A DNA stretch of 64,000 nt from Kudoa neothunni (Eukaryota > Cnidaria). The number at the start of each line of letters is the position of its first letter. Position 1 is the stretch's first letter. This document shows, one piece after another, positions 51,084 to 63,748 of this stretch. The notes beneath the pieces were generated by a model. It was not told the origin of the DNA and did no database searches. It saw only the letters and a list, made by a program, of their open reading frames with translations. The stretch lies in contig OZ199839.1 in assembly GCA_964304625.1 (NCBI GenBank), positions 7,192,001-7,256,000 of the forward strand. The letters run 5' to 3'. Position numbers and translations under genes: made by a program.

Positions 51084-52589
51084 GTTTGATCTTAATTTTA
51101 ATCAATTTCTCAATCACAGAAATAGAAAAATAAACACAGTTTTAGGTAGGTAATTAAATATTTATCAATAAATCAGCTTTAATCTAACAATTAAATATAA
51201 TCTATTGAATGGGGTACCTTATTTTTACAGAAATATAAACACATGATAAGAATCTATTTGGTGTGCCCTTTAATTTTAAAGTTTTCTCACTATTACGAAA
51301 TAAAAAGCTTAAAATTAAACAATTCTCTAAATTTTATAATCTGATCCGATTTGTTGGGAGCATTTGATTATAAATATTCATCGGAAGCTTTAATTTTTAC
51401 TGCTAGACAATATTTAATGTAGTAATTTCGGTTGATCTCGTCTTTACACCATTTCTCAATAAGATTAATCGAAAGCAAACGCTATGTCATCGACATCACT
51501 TATTCTCTCCGCTTATCTTTTAAATTTAACAATTTAATTTTATATTAGCAATGTATTGATCGAATATTATTTTAGGTTAATCAAATTTTATTTAAATCTA
51601 AAATTATTATTTCTATAGATATCTTCAACAAAATATTCTTTAAACGATTTTTATCTACTAGAAAGGTAGCTTATATATTGCGACTCCTCGTTAAATTTTG
51701 AATGCCGCTTTCAAATATTGATTTTTTTGTAGTTAAAAAATATAATATTTGAATTTATTTAGAAAGTAAAATAGATAGGGAAGTGGCTATTGGCATAGTG
51801 AATAATATTCAGGTCATATTAGTCCTGATTATTTTTTAATTCTATCTGTTCTTACAGGGCCAAAAGTGGACCAGAAACAATTAAATACATCAGATTTTAA
51901 AAATTTTAAATTAGAAACTGTTTGTAAGTAAGAGTTGCCGAGGTTAAAATTCCAGTGCGCGTGCGTGTGCGAGATTTATGATCAAATTTTACCATGCTAA
52001 TGGCCTCTACCATTTTTACCAAAAAGGTATTAAAGGGTTAAACATGAGATTCTTTTCAAAGATTTAGCACCAAAGAAATAAATGACTTAATGTTGTTAAT
52101 TTTTTAATCTTTCATCAAAACGCCCTGAAAATTGAAAAGAGTAAATTTTTATCTTCATTTTAGAATTAATTGAATAAATACTGCAATTTAAGCGATACTA
52201 AAGCAAAACCACGACCTTTCTGTGGATTTAAAGTGATAATTTTTATTTGATAGCTAATATTGTGAGAATATTAGCAACTATTATAGTTGGAGGGATTTCT
52301 AAATTAAAAAATAGTAATAAGTCTATAGTCATTGGAAGAAATTTTATTTTATCGATGTCATATGGTCTAATTGTTCTATATTTTGTAAAAAGTAATTAAT
52401 TTAGTTTTTAAGATCTTGGTAGAAATAATTTTAATCAAACAATAATAATTTTTAATAAACCTTCCTGAATTGATATTAGGTGTCTCAATGATGGAAAATA
52501 ACAAAAAAATTGAGACATAATTTCAACTAGAACAGCTCTTTTTCCAACAAAAGGTAAAATCGCTGGTCCAGTTTGTTAGTCGTCAAATT
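51084..52589. other. Intergenic region
   Basis: No gene or RNA recognised; AT-rich. Confidence 0.5.
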
Positions 52590-52891
52590 ATGGCTGGTCA
52601 GGCAAGCTTCACGAACGTTGTAAATACCACCGGGAATAATATGTAATTCTTAGTCTTAAATTTCTGAGATCGAGTGGATGTTTGAAATCACTAAATATCC
52701 ACGTATTTGAGTCATTCTACCCTCTTTCAATTGCAATAATGTTGGCTCCTTACAGCCCGCAGGATCTTAATTACTTACCACGTCCCCCACGATGCAAACA
52801 TCAAACCCAACCCTCGTCAATTCACCAACCTATAACTGCAGGTGCATCACAAATACCAGATTTCCTCGAACACAAGGCAGTTCTTGTTTAA
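52590..52891 (+). CDS. Possible two-exon micro-gene of unknown function
   Basis: The ATG at 52590 reads MAGQASFTNVVNTTGNN and meets a donor (AT/GTAATTC). The first good acceptor in phase (GCTCCTTACAG near 52758) opens QDLNYLPRPPRCKHQTQPSS, ending IPDFLEHKAVLV and a stop at 52889. The product would be about 62 residues, proline-rich and soluble. The intron of about 112 nt is longer than most here. Local composition is less AT-rich than the flanks, which supports coding, but no family is recognised. Confidence 0.35.
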
Positions 52892-53964
52892 TTTTCGCAT
52901 TAATAAAAGACATTTAATCGTTGTTTCTGGTTAAACATGAAACTTAAAGCAAAATTTTCTTTACAATGAGAAAGGGTCCTACAAAATGATTTTTTAATTA
53001 TTCTTGTTATAAAAATTGACATCTAATATACAGTAATTATAATAAAATCATTATTTTCGGATATTTATATTTACTAAAATTTGAGAAATTTTACCTGATG
53101 GAACTCCTCTCAATATCTCAAGATTTAATTTTTAACGTATAGTAAAAGAAATATCTGAACTACCTAATAATGGTACGTTATCCTCGAATACCAAGCTTGG
53201 AGCGTTTATCAAAAAAATTATCAATTTCAACGTAAGTGTTTTTCTCTCTTTTTTAATTATTTTTAAGATATAAATGTTTGGCAACATTTTATCGTTGTTT
53301 TTTCTTCATTCTGCCTCATATATAATTATTAACAAGGCGTTTCCTAAAAATCCCAATACTTCAAATAATTGAAATTAGAAAATCCAAACTTGATCAATTA
53401 TATTATTATTTGACCAAGGTTTGATATCTGAAGTGTCGCAATTAACACTAAATTCTAATTACAAGGCTTCTTTTAAACCTTCTTAAAGAGTGAGATCACT
53501 AGGTCTATCTATTTCCTTATGACAGATTATACGTAATAAGCTTTATACGTCAGAAGTATAACTCCAGAAAATGAGTTCTTTATCTTTAATATTTACTTCG
53601 GAGTTTATAAAAGCAAAAGATTCGTAAAAAAGATGAATTGTCAGGTATAAGTTATCCTTACACTCTCTTTAAAGTATTTTGACATTAAATATATTGCTAG
53701 GTCATATTTTGAGGATAAGTCAAATAATCGGAGACACAATGCACATTCATAGCAATAGATGGCCAATGTTTGTTTAGAAAAAAACTCATAGAATAAAGAC
53801 AATTTTCATTTTCACACCTTAGAGGGTACTATACAAAAACACAAATGATTTATGTTTTATAGTAGAAAATTATATATGTTTAATTAAAATATGTTAATAG
53901 AGTAATGAGGCTGTTTATTTTTCTGCAAACGATCTTTTATACTAGAAGAATAGTCAATTACTAA
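52892..53964. other. Intergenic region downstream of RRP6
   Basis: No gene or RNA recognised. Confidence 0.5.
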
Positions 53965-56900
53965 TCAATAATATTCATAATATACCAAGGAATGGAAGTT
54001 GACAAAGGAATTTTCCAAATCATTGGCCATTTTAGACCCATTCGCCTGTTTAATAGCATATTTAAACTAATAAACAACACAAAAATTAATACTTGTCGTT
54101 TCAAGCATAGGAAATGGTGATCATCATCCATTAATAAAGGGCTCTTAGTAATTTTATTATAAATAATTGAATTTGTGTTTATATTTTGAGCAAGATAATC
54201 CGAGCTTATTTTAAAATTATTATCACTGTGGCCACTATCCATTTTTAAAACTATAAAATTATCACAATAGCACCGACAATCATCCACCAATCCAATATAC
54301 ATTGAGCAAGTGATTTTTTGGTAATATTTGTAGTATTGGATGTGGGTGGTGATGGGACTGTTGATTTTTGGTTTATTTCATCGTCATATGAAGATTTGAT
54401 AATTTTGCACACCTGCGAGAGATGTTCGTTCAGTAGAGGAGGTAGAGGAGTACAAAAGGCAATCACACCTTCTCTATCTCTACAGAAAAATAGATAGATC
54501 GTAAAATTCTGTAGTAGTTGGTTCACCTAGGCAATCTATTAGCCAAATCAAGCAACATATGTTGAGGTAGAACGTATCTGGTTGATTGGAAAACTTATTC
54601 AAATTCAGACACACACAAAAAATACTCGGGACTTTCATCATATTTTTGAGCAGTGGTTTCTCTCCAAACAAACAACTCTTCAAGGCAGCGAACCTACAAT
54701 AAGTAGTTATTCAACAATATCCACAAAGAAATCACTACAAACCTTGGTGCATGACATATTGCGAGAGAATTTTTCTTTGAATTTTATGAGTGCGATAAAA
54801 GCTTCTGGTGGTTTCTCATACACCTACAGCAGCAACAACATGAATAAAACGTTCAACTTCCAGCTCGACAAATGATGCAAATAATCTCACATTTAATGAA
54901 ACATCTTTGCACTCGTTGAGAACATTCAACAAGACAGTGCCTTTATTTTGGTCACATTCCAACAGATCAACCACCAATCTGTCATAGATGTAATGAAGAT
55001 AGTGGGTATCGATACGAGCATATTTGATCATTTCATCAGTCAGGGGTCTATACGAGCGATGAAAGTTAGTTTGAATAAAATTATTTTAGCCATTAATCTT
55101 AAAAATGGTTGTAATACCGAATTCTCCAATCTGCCTTCTGGTAGGATTTATCGGTATCCACATCACAATAATGCTGTAGTAGATGTGCAAGATTCCGTCT
55201 CGGAAACGGTAGTATTTTACTCGCTACGTACGTGTCGAACATATTTACAACATAAATGCCGAAATCACGCTGTAACCATTTAATGTCACTATTGGCACCA
55301 TGAAAGATCTAAAAAATTGACGCTCAATCCCGATTGCATAAATACAGACTAGTTTAGTTGGCGAACCTTTAATATATTGGGGTTTGCGAACAACTCATTC
55401 AAAATTGTAAGGTGATCATGCAAAGCAATGGTATCAATAATAAAATCTTCTTTTCTAGTAGACAACTGCATAAGACACACAAACCCCAAATAAGATCGCA
55501 TAGAATGAGCCTATTAACAGATTGATTCAATTAAATCGACATAAACTAAACCTCCAGATCAACAGCGATCTCTTTAATATTTGAGGATTTGATAAAGTTC
55601 ATAAACCTATCCAACTCATCCAATCTCTCAATGTAATGGAAATCTTTGCCCAAAGGTCGCGTCCCCCCTCTACAAATACATGTATTCCCTCAATTATAAC
55701 CATTTAGTCGATTGTCGCTTACAATTTTTTGCTTATATCTCTTTCTATACTCCTTTATATCGTATTGATGCTGGTGGATCTCATATGCGTATAGATGTCT
55801 ATTTAGATTGAATCGGGAGATCAAAAAATTGTCTACTTTTCGAATAGATGGATTATGCGTTCGTTATCGCATATTTTAACAAACTCTTCTTTCGCTATGA
55901 CAAAATAATAACAATAATTCTAATAAATTCTAATGGGGATGGGCTAATTATGCGGACGTTAATGTATTGGAAACTTAATTTCGACCACAGCTAAATAAAT
56001 GATGTTTACAGAAAAAGAAAACGATAATTTAGTTCAACACGGCCGATTATTATTCGAAATTCATAAAATAAACATATCAATAAAGAATAGAAAAATGAAA
56101 GTTGAATTCGCGAATAATGCCATAATATTTCTCCTAACTTCAAGCTTAGGGGAAGTTTTTAGTGAATAGATATTTTGATATTTATAATAAACTTAAGAGA
56201 ATTAAATTTGTCCGCTAAACTAGCCCCATCAATAAAAATATTGTACACGTATCTAGGGCAATTAATGCATGCGGTTTAGTCTTTAAGCACGGTCGAAAGG
56301 GACTATAGTCGTTATTCAGTTTGTTCGTCCACTTCAATTGTGGCTTAGCAATATGGTTGCATTCATTTTTAAGAATGTTTCTAAAATTTGTCACCTACAA
56401 ATACATATGAGTATTTTAATAGGTCACAGCATTGGATTTTAACGACATAATGATTATACATTAGATTGAGCAGAAGTATTGATGAGATTGTATTTGTCTA
56501 ATAGTTGCTGATTAGTATCATTAGAGGATGTAATAGAACTGTGTGATTCTCCATGGACTGCCTCGTTCAACGTTCTACCCTGTAAAAATGTTAATACATC
56601 TATTGTAATGTAGAGAACGTACAAATAATTCCAAAATATAATCGTTAACATCGATAATAGTTTCCATTTGCTGCTCATCACAAGTTTTCGATTTAAAATC
56701 ATTAAGTTGTAGCTTTGGAGGCCATTTTGGAGTACAATTCAATGTTCCAGGCAGTGCTCTTATGGTTTGTTGGATAGATTTATTCAGTTGGTCCAGTCGC
56801 TTGTTATAATCTTGAAATGTACTCATGTAGACCAAATCAGATTCTTCCGTAGGCAAAAGACACGACTGCTTCACAATCTTTTTCATACTTTTGACACAAT

Positions 56901-56984
56901 CCTATAATACTCATTATTCTAGTCAATTATTTTGGAAAATCTCACGTCGAAAAATAACTTCGCTTTCTCGGAATCTTCAAACAT
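53965..56984 (-). CDS. EXOSC10: Nuclear exosome 3'-5' exoribonuclease RRP6 / EXOSC10
   Basis: Distributive DEDDy exoribonuclease of the nuclear exosome, trimming rRNA, snoRNA and other RNAs. The ATG at 56984 gives [13 protein letters not shown], and a 44-nt intron leads to [12 protein letters not shown]. The N-terminal region ([10 protein letters not shown]) fits the PMC2NT domain that binds the cofactor C1D/Rrp47. The catalytic domain is complete: [17 protein letters not shown] (DxE), [71 protein letters not shown] and [20 protein letters not shown] (Asp and Tyr of DEDDy). The HRDC domain follows ([52 protein letters not shown]). All introns are about 26-70 nt. The C-terminal tail is short and its last intron (26 nt) is uncertain; without it the stop lies four bases further on. 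Confidence 0.93.
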
Positions 56985-57218
56985 CGAACCCCAAACTACA
57001 CCGCGTGCCCCCTATTGTTGGTCACGTGGTTAAGAAATTAGCTTAGATTAGATCAATTTTTTAGAAATATATAAAATTATTATTATTTTCGATTTAAAGA
57101 ATAATATTAGTATTAAATGAATGAAATATTACTAATGTGAGACGGGAGCTAGTCTTTAAGTCAGCGGTTCTTAACCTGGAATCCGAGAACGAATCCAAGG
57201 AGACCGTGGGTGATTTAA

Positions 57219-59439
57219 CCCTCCGATGATTTTGGGGTAGAATCTACCCCAATGCGATTTTAAAATTCAGACATCTCCTTATGTCGGAAGTGTTGGCGTT
57301 TAAGATTCTATACATTCCTGTAACACATGTTTCTTTTTAATTTTTGACTAAAATATTTTTTATATTAAAAAATCTATTGCATGTTTATCTTTTAAAGTAT
57401 TTTGAGGTATAAATTACTCCACCCATTCTTTACGTTTAAATTAAAAAAACGCTTAACTTATATATATAATGTTTTTATAAGCACAGCTGAAATAAATTTA
57501 CATATCTCACGATAGGTCATTGTGGTTTAATCTTCTTCATCAATAATTCATTATAAATCTGCATGTCGTAATTTTATATTATGGTTAGACTCATCCCAGT
57601 AATTAAATATAGCTTTTAGCGCAAAAACATTAATTTTAGTGAATATTTATTTTGAACAATCTAAAAAACTGTCTAAAAAATGTATCGGACAATAAAATTT
57701 GTAGCATTTGTGGCACCATCTTGTAATATTTTATCATTTTTTTTGAGGACAAAACTCACATCGTGCACTTTTTATGTTTACAGGTGGTTCCAGATGGGAA
57801 ATGTTTGGTTTATTGAAGTGCCTTTTTGCCGTTATATTGGTAGAATGTTTGACCAACAACAATTTAAACAGTTTATGGAGTTGCTCTGCAATCTCCCTTA
57901 AGAAGGTTCGTCCATTATTCGATTCACCAAATATTTCTTCATACAATGCAAAAGCATTCACCAATGACAAATCGACTGTGCTAAAGAATACGACTAGGGG
58001 CAATCTCCTTGTGAATCAACCAACAGAAACCAATGCAAGCATCTTGTCGACATTAACTACGCCGCCCTTAATTTTATCATAATCCAATATTAATTGAGGT
58101 TTGAACTTAAGGTATTCTCCAGCAACAGAGTTATCATGCGTGTCGGAAGTTAGAAGAATCACAGATTTTCTTTTTTTTGCCACATATGATAACAACATAT
58201 ATTTATCGTGAAACAAAAAAATGCTTAAATGAAGAGGCTCTTTTCTTGAAGGTTGAAGACAAGATGGTATCTCTTTTTTGTTTTTTATCATTGTTCCCAA
58301 AAACGGCAACTTCCTTTCCAACAATTTCTTCGCGAGAGACATCGATGAGAAGAAATTATCAGCGACAACATTTTGGCCAGAATAAAACAAATGAGTTGTA
58401 TGGTTGAGTACGATGTTTTCACCTACGTTAGTTTGTCTGTTCGTCTCAGAATTATTCTTTTCCAAGTAAACGCTGGCATTATAAATGTAATTGGCGATTG
58501 GATCAACCAATAGAAAAAATTCTTATCATAGTTTGCCGACTTCATGGGCATACACTGGCAGGAAGGACATCTTCCATGGAACGGAACCATTGTTCATCAA
58601 CAGTTACATCCTCATTCGGAGCAAAACATTTAGGTAGCACGTCAACTCACTTCTCCCATATATCACGAATGGCACAGAATTTGTCCAACTTTTTACGTTC
58701 TTCGCGTATATTAAAGTCATCGAAATGCAGTGCTCGGAAATATGTTTGAAGTGCCGAAGTAAAAATAATTGCCGATCAATTTCTCTTCCTTCCTTCTGGC
58801 TGAAAAACTCACATCTAGGCTCCTCTCTATCCTTATAGGTGGCCGTGAGTATTAAAAATCCTAAATATCCCCTAGTTTCTACCAAATCAAGATCGTATCA
58901 TTGGTCGCCGAAATGATGTTTTCCAAGAATATTTGTAAACAAAACGATTTCGTTACTGAATTCATAATTCGAAAATAATAAAAAACAGTCCAACATTTTT
59001 TTATTTTTGTTTGGGCATAGGGTGTGTATAGATTTTATTCTCCGAACCTCTGTTGGACGAGGCTTTGAAGCACTCCATTGAATACTATCTTTACTCGTAA
59101 GAACATCAATACCAACGTCGATTATTTCTATTTCGTCTGAAAATTCTTCATCTTCGTAAATGTGACTTTAACACTCACTTCCCGAAGAACACAAATTATC
59201 GTAGAAATCATCCGCCGAGCCGAGCCGCCCATTGAAAAAACGCACTCACGCAAATGCGCCAACAATTAATATATCATTTTATCGTGGGGTTTAAACTATA
59301 TCCTCCCGCTGGAAATTTGTTAGATTCTAGTTTTGAAAACTTTGTAATATGTTTCGTACTTTAAACGAAAAAAATATTTTGGGTTTTTATTCACCTCAAA
59401 TTACATTACACGTACACAGTTTTTATGATCATCAGAGGG
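57219..59439 (-). mobile_element. Whole-length piggyBac element nested in the hAT element
   Basis: 2221 bp between two TTAA target copies (57215-57218 and 59440-59443). The ends CCCTCCGATGATTT and, on the minus strand, CCCTCTGATGATCAT are inverted repeats. A palindrome GGGGTAGAATCTACCCC lies just inside the left end. The length is typical for piggyBac. Confidence 0.93.
57690..59240 (-). pseudogene. piggyBac transposase, probably inactive
   Basis: Minus-strand frames contain the family landmarks in order: an acidic N-terminus (EDEEFSDEIEIIDVG), VETRGYLGFLILTATYKDRE, FKHIS, VTVDEQ (first catalytic Asp), the QNVVADNFFSSMSLAKKLLE block (second Asp), GTMIKNKKEIPS, YDKIKGGVVNVDKM (third Asp), and a Cys-rich C-terminal finger beginning ARCEFCPQKK. 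The pieces lie in more than one frame with in-frame stops in the N-terminal third, which short introns might partly explain. The best-preserved run is 58016-58510. Dead or dying is my reading. Confidence 0.8.
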
Positions 59440-60476
59440 TTAAATCAAATCTGAATCCAATTTTATCATCCTGAATTCATTAATATTATGTATTTTTAAA
59501 CGTTTGCGTAATTATTAAAAATTTAAAATATACTTCTTGATATTGCAGAAAATGCAATTAGATTGATTACTCTTTTTACAACAACCTGTTATTGCGAAAT
59601 CAGATGTCCATGCTAGTTACCATAAAAAAACTCACGGAATCGTTTATACTCGTGTTACTCTTTCAAATACTTGTCAGAATTTTGTGAACTTATTGCTAAA
59701 AAACTACAAAAGTCTCATTTAATACTTTTTTAATGTCTATTATTTATAAAAGAGTAGAATTTTTGCATTAATCTCGCATTCTATTATATAAAAATTCCTC
59801 ATTTGTGAACTCTTTATTGTAATAAACATAATTAACTAAAACAAAGATTTTATATAGTAAAAATATTTCGATTATTACTAGAACATTTTTCACCTCCAAA
59901 TTTTTTATGGATTTTACTATAAAACAATTACCCATGTATAGATAAAACTTCATTAAATTTTTATTTTAAAATAATGTACATCATTGTCTATATTTTGTTA
60001 CAATTTTAATAAGTTATACAAAAATTCCAGAGAAGGATTTCATAGTTTTTATTTTTTTGTTTTAAAACCAAAAATAATTCACGTATTAATGATTAAACAT
60101 TTTTAATACATATTTTAAAACAAAAGCACAACATGATTAATTTACATAAAAAGAATACTTTAGTAAAATTGGTGATATTATATAAATAATTCAAGTTTTT
60201 CCTTTCGTTCCAAAGTTTTCTTTTTTATCACGAATTTTTTAAATTAAACTAATATTAAAAATATGTACAATTTGAATTTTATTTTTGCTTAGATAAAATA
60301 AGTAACAGTAATTTTTAATTCTTCTTTAGTTGTTCACTGAAGTGAACAATGGGAACGAAAGTGTAAAATATATGTATGATTGGATTATGCATTAAAACAA
60401 GATGGGGTCCGTGATAAGTCCATTCGGCAAATTAGGGGTTCGCGAGGAAAAAAGGTTAAGAACCACTGCTTTATGT

Positions 60477-62132
60477 GAGTAATGAGAATTCCCCTTTTTG
60501 ATGTCCGACACGATTAAAAATCAATATAAAGATATTGTAAAATAATTATTTCATATTCCTAAATATTTTGGTAATCGTAAAGTATTTGGAATTTAAAAAA
60601 TTCGATTTTTCTTATATTTTTTTAATTTCTCTTTTTACGATAGTATAATTAATAAGGAAGAATATTGTGTAATAAAGTTCAACATAAAAAAAGTTCTAAT
60701 TTAGAACCAATTTATTTAGACCTTTTTATTTTATGAAAAAAGTTCATATTATGTTGTAATAAACAACCAAAATTTCTATATTTTACTAATGTTATTAAAA
60801 AATATAATCTAGAATAATTTAAATTTTTTAGATAAAGTGTATTATTACAAGATTTATTATAATTTTGTTATTTATATAAAAATCGAAAAATTGTGTTAAA
60901 ATAATGAATTTTTAATTTTTCGCTCATAGTTTGTTAAAACCTGATTAACATCTTTCATCATATTATAAAGTAGGAGTAATTAATATTTTGATTTTCGACA
61001 CTTCTTATGTATTTTCGTTCCTGGTGTTTGTAGACTAATAATAAATTTTATAACTATAAGGATTAATTTTAATCGAAAAGAATTGAAAGTCCTATTTTAA
61101 ATTATTTAATGGTTATGTTTAATAAATAAATAAACTGTAATCTTTGATTAGATTTCTCATTAAATTAAGGTCGACATATTTTTGATCAATAATTTGTAAA
61201 ACAAACTTAAAAATACTCTTTGACTTTCTCCCAATACCTCTATTTATATTGGAACGGGAAGTGCGTGAATAATTTGATTTATCTGGATCACTACAGTACA
61301 GAAATAATAATACCTAGCGTTAAAGTACATAAATAAAATTAGGAAGATGAAATTTAGAGGGTGTAAATTTAGAGGGTGTAAATTTATTAATTAAATTAAT
61401 TATATCCAAAAAATTATCCATCTGAAGAGAAAACTAAAAGTCAAAATTTTCGATCACACATTACCAGGCAAAGACGGGCATTAGCACTAGTTGAGTATAT
61501 AAAGATAAAACAAACCATCGAAATTTGTGATATTATTGCAAAAATAAGATACTAATGCCTAAGTAATGTGTTTCGTTGTTAACCAATAATAATAATAATA
61601 ATAATAGTAGTAACTTTGAATTTCACACTTAAAGAAAACGTAATTATTCCCGTTATAGTTACTTAAGCCTACTACTAATCAAGGTCTCGTCGGATAATCA
61701 CTACCAAGATACTCTGAAACAATGCTAAGTCTTATTTAAAATTCCCATTAAAAATCTCGCAGTCTTGTTTTATAAGAAAACCTTCCCGCTTATTCGCCTA
61801 TATCTCATAAGTTCGTCCCACCTAACACAGTCTCTCTAGAGTTATTAATTAATAAATAAAGATATCAATTAAATTATAGAAATTAAGCCCCACTTCATTT
61901 AGATGAGTTGACAAAACGAGGGTTATAAGTTATAACTACTAGTATAATTCCTCCCCCGAACGCGATAATCCACTTAAAATCACCCAGAAAGCACGCGTAT
62001 TTCATTCGTGACATATTTTCACGTGATATCGTTAACTATTCCATTTGAATTAGTGGGGGATCAGGTAACTAGCAATTGCCTGTTAGGTGTTGATTTCGGA
62101 TTCGTAGAAATTCATTAGGCATAATCGGAACT
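60477..62132. other. Intergenic region with a MITE copy and simple repeats
   Basis: No gene. It contains a tandem TTTAGAGGGTGTAAA pair (61352-61385), an (AAT)n tract (61585-61609) and MITE copy B. Confidence 0.5.
61633..61772. mobile_element. MITE family copy B (fragment)
   Basis: Aligns in the same orientation with the interior of copy A (20420-20560). Shared strings include AATCAAGGTC, GGATAATCACT versus GAATAATCATT, ACTCTGAAACAATG and TAAGTCTTATTT. Ends are not preserved. Confidence 0.6.
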
Positions 62133-63004
62133 ATGGCACCCACCTTAGGCTCAATATTTCCAAATTTCTTAGTAAAAACCACGAAAGGGGATTTCTACGT
62201 TCATGACTGGATGCGAGATTCGTATATTCCATTATGTGTCATCGGTGGCTTCAACATAAAAACTCCATCCATTTGTTTAGATGGGCGTTGATATTTTCTC
62301 ATCCGGCTGATTTTACTCCAGTTTGCACCACCGAGCTGGCCAGAATGGCGAAACTACAGCAGGAATTCAATAAAAGGGGCGTCAAAATTATGGGCCTATC
62401 TCTGGATTCTTTGGAGAACCATAACCGCTGGATTGATGATATAAAATGCTATGCTAAAATTAGTTCGGTTGATTATCCCATAATTGCTGCTGATAGAAAA
62501 TTGGCTTATGAGTTGGGTATGCTTGACGAGGCCGAATTAGACTCTACAGGTCTCCCTCTAACTGCAAGAGCTGTAACACAATTTGTTGTTAGACTCACTT
62601 TTGAATAATTAAATTGATGAAATAGGTGTTTTTCGTGGGTCCTGATCTTAAACTTAAAGCCTCAATTCTCTACCCCGCAACTAGTGGAAGAAATTTTGAG
62701 TATCATCTAATAGCATCTGCCTTTATCTGATTCGATTTTGTGTTTAGTGAAATATTGAGACTCATAGATAGTCTGCAGCTCACACATAATCATACTTATG
62801 TCGCTACGCCCGTGGATTGGAAAGTAATACGATTGTTGTGAGTGTGTTAAAATATCGCCATTTGTACAGACTTCTGAAAAAGTTCTCCTTCAGCCAAAGG
62901 TTGAAGTATCCGCCACACCTTATGCAGAAAGTGATGTGGAATATTTTCCATTCCCTTCCGGTTTGAAGTATGCTCGTTTTGTGAAGGACCCCACACTAAA
63001 ATAA
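62133..63004 (+). CDS. PRDX6: 1-Cys peroxiredoxin (PRDX6 type)
   Basis: Reduces hydrogen peroxide and lipid peroxides; animal members also have phospholipase A2 activity. The ATG at 62133 starts [20 protein letters not shown]. Family blocks are [39 protein letters not shown] (peroxidatic Cys), [87 protein letters not shown] and the C-terminal [17 protein letters not shown]. Five exons are joined by introns of about 59, 51, 48 and 48 nt, all with GT...AG and conserved phase. No leader peptide, so probably cytosolic. There is a single catalytic Cys. In the segment before the CTTEL block the lipase motif GxSxG is not evident, so only peroxidase activity is well supported. It complements the mitochondrial enzyme at 23.8-24.8 kb. 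Confidence 0.95.
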
Positions 63005-63748
63005 TTCCATATCCTCGTTACATTCATTATTATTCAATCTGATACTTGTCGCATTCAAAAAGATGTTTTATCTGAATAATTATTTCTTTTTTTACGCGTT
63101 CGATACATTATTTAATCTGTGTTAAATTGCAAGTCTCTGCAACTGGTTAAGCGGATTCGACCATTATTAGTTGTCTAAACAATGAGTTAAACAAACTTAG
63201 ATTTGACTTTAAAAAATTCGAGTCGTTAACTTTTTTTATTTGGCCGCACTAATAAGTGCATGATTTTATCATGTAATAAAAATATCAACAATATTGATTA
63301 GTCTTCATATTTAATCAGTGAGTTGGAATTATTCTACATCACTGGGGTTGTGTTTGAAAACAACACTACGGTGTTTTCAACTATACGTTAAGCGGGAGAT
63401 CCTCTGTTTAGCGACTCAATTCGATCTAAAAACATTATATTCTAAGAATTGCTGTGTTAATATCTATAAAAATAGAACATCTATTTTTGAGTCTCCATGA
63501 TTCTTTTACTTAATTATTAAGTTGCACAACTAAAATGAAGTGAAAAAATGTGAGGGGGGATTTTTCACCTTTGTTTAAATATTATTAAAAGAAAGAAAAA
63601 AATATAAAAATACATAGATTCAATTGTGAACTTATTTTAATATTTGTTGATTAAAATTCAATGATTAATAATGGTTTCAACAAAAAATTTTGCAGGCGGA
63701 AACACTTAGAGGGTATTTCTGAAAATCCTGACTGTCACGAGTTTTAAA
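63005..63748. other. Intergenic region
   Basis: No gene or RNA recognised; probably holds the promoter of the next gene. Confidence 0.45.

Larger units (their letters stand above)
57162..60468. mobile_element. hAT-type non-autonomous element split by a piggyBac
   Basis: The left end CAGCGGTTCTTAACCTGG and the right end, CAGTGGTTCTTAACCTTTT on the minus strand, are hAT terminal inverted repeats. They are flanked by CTTTAAGT (57154-57161) and CTTTATGT (60469-60476), an 8-bp duplication with one mismatch. Without the insert the element is about 1.08 kb. It has no recognisable transposase. The piggyBac sits about 55 bases from the left end. Confidence 0.88.
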
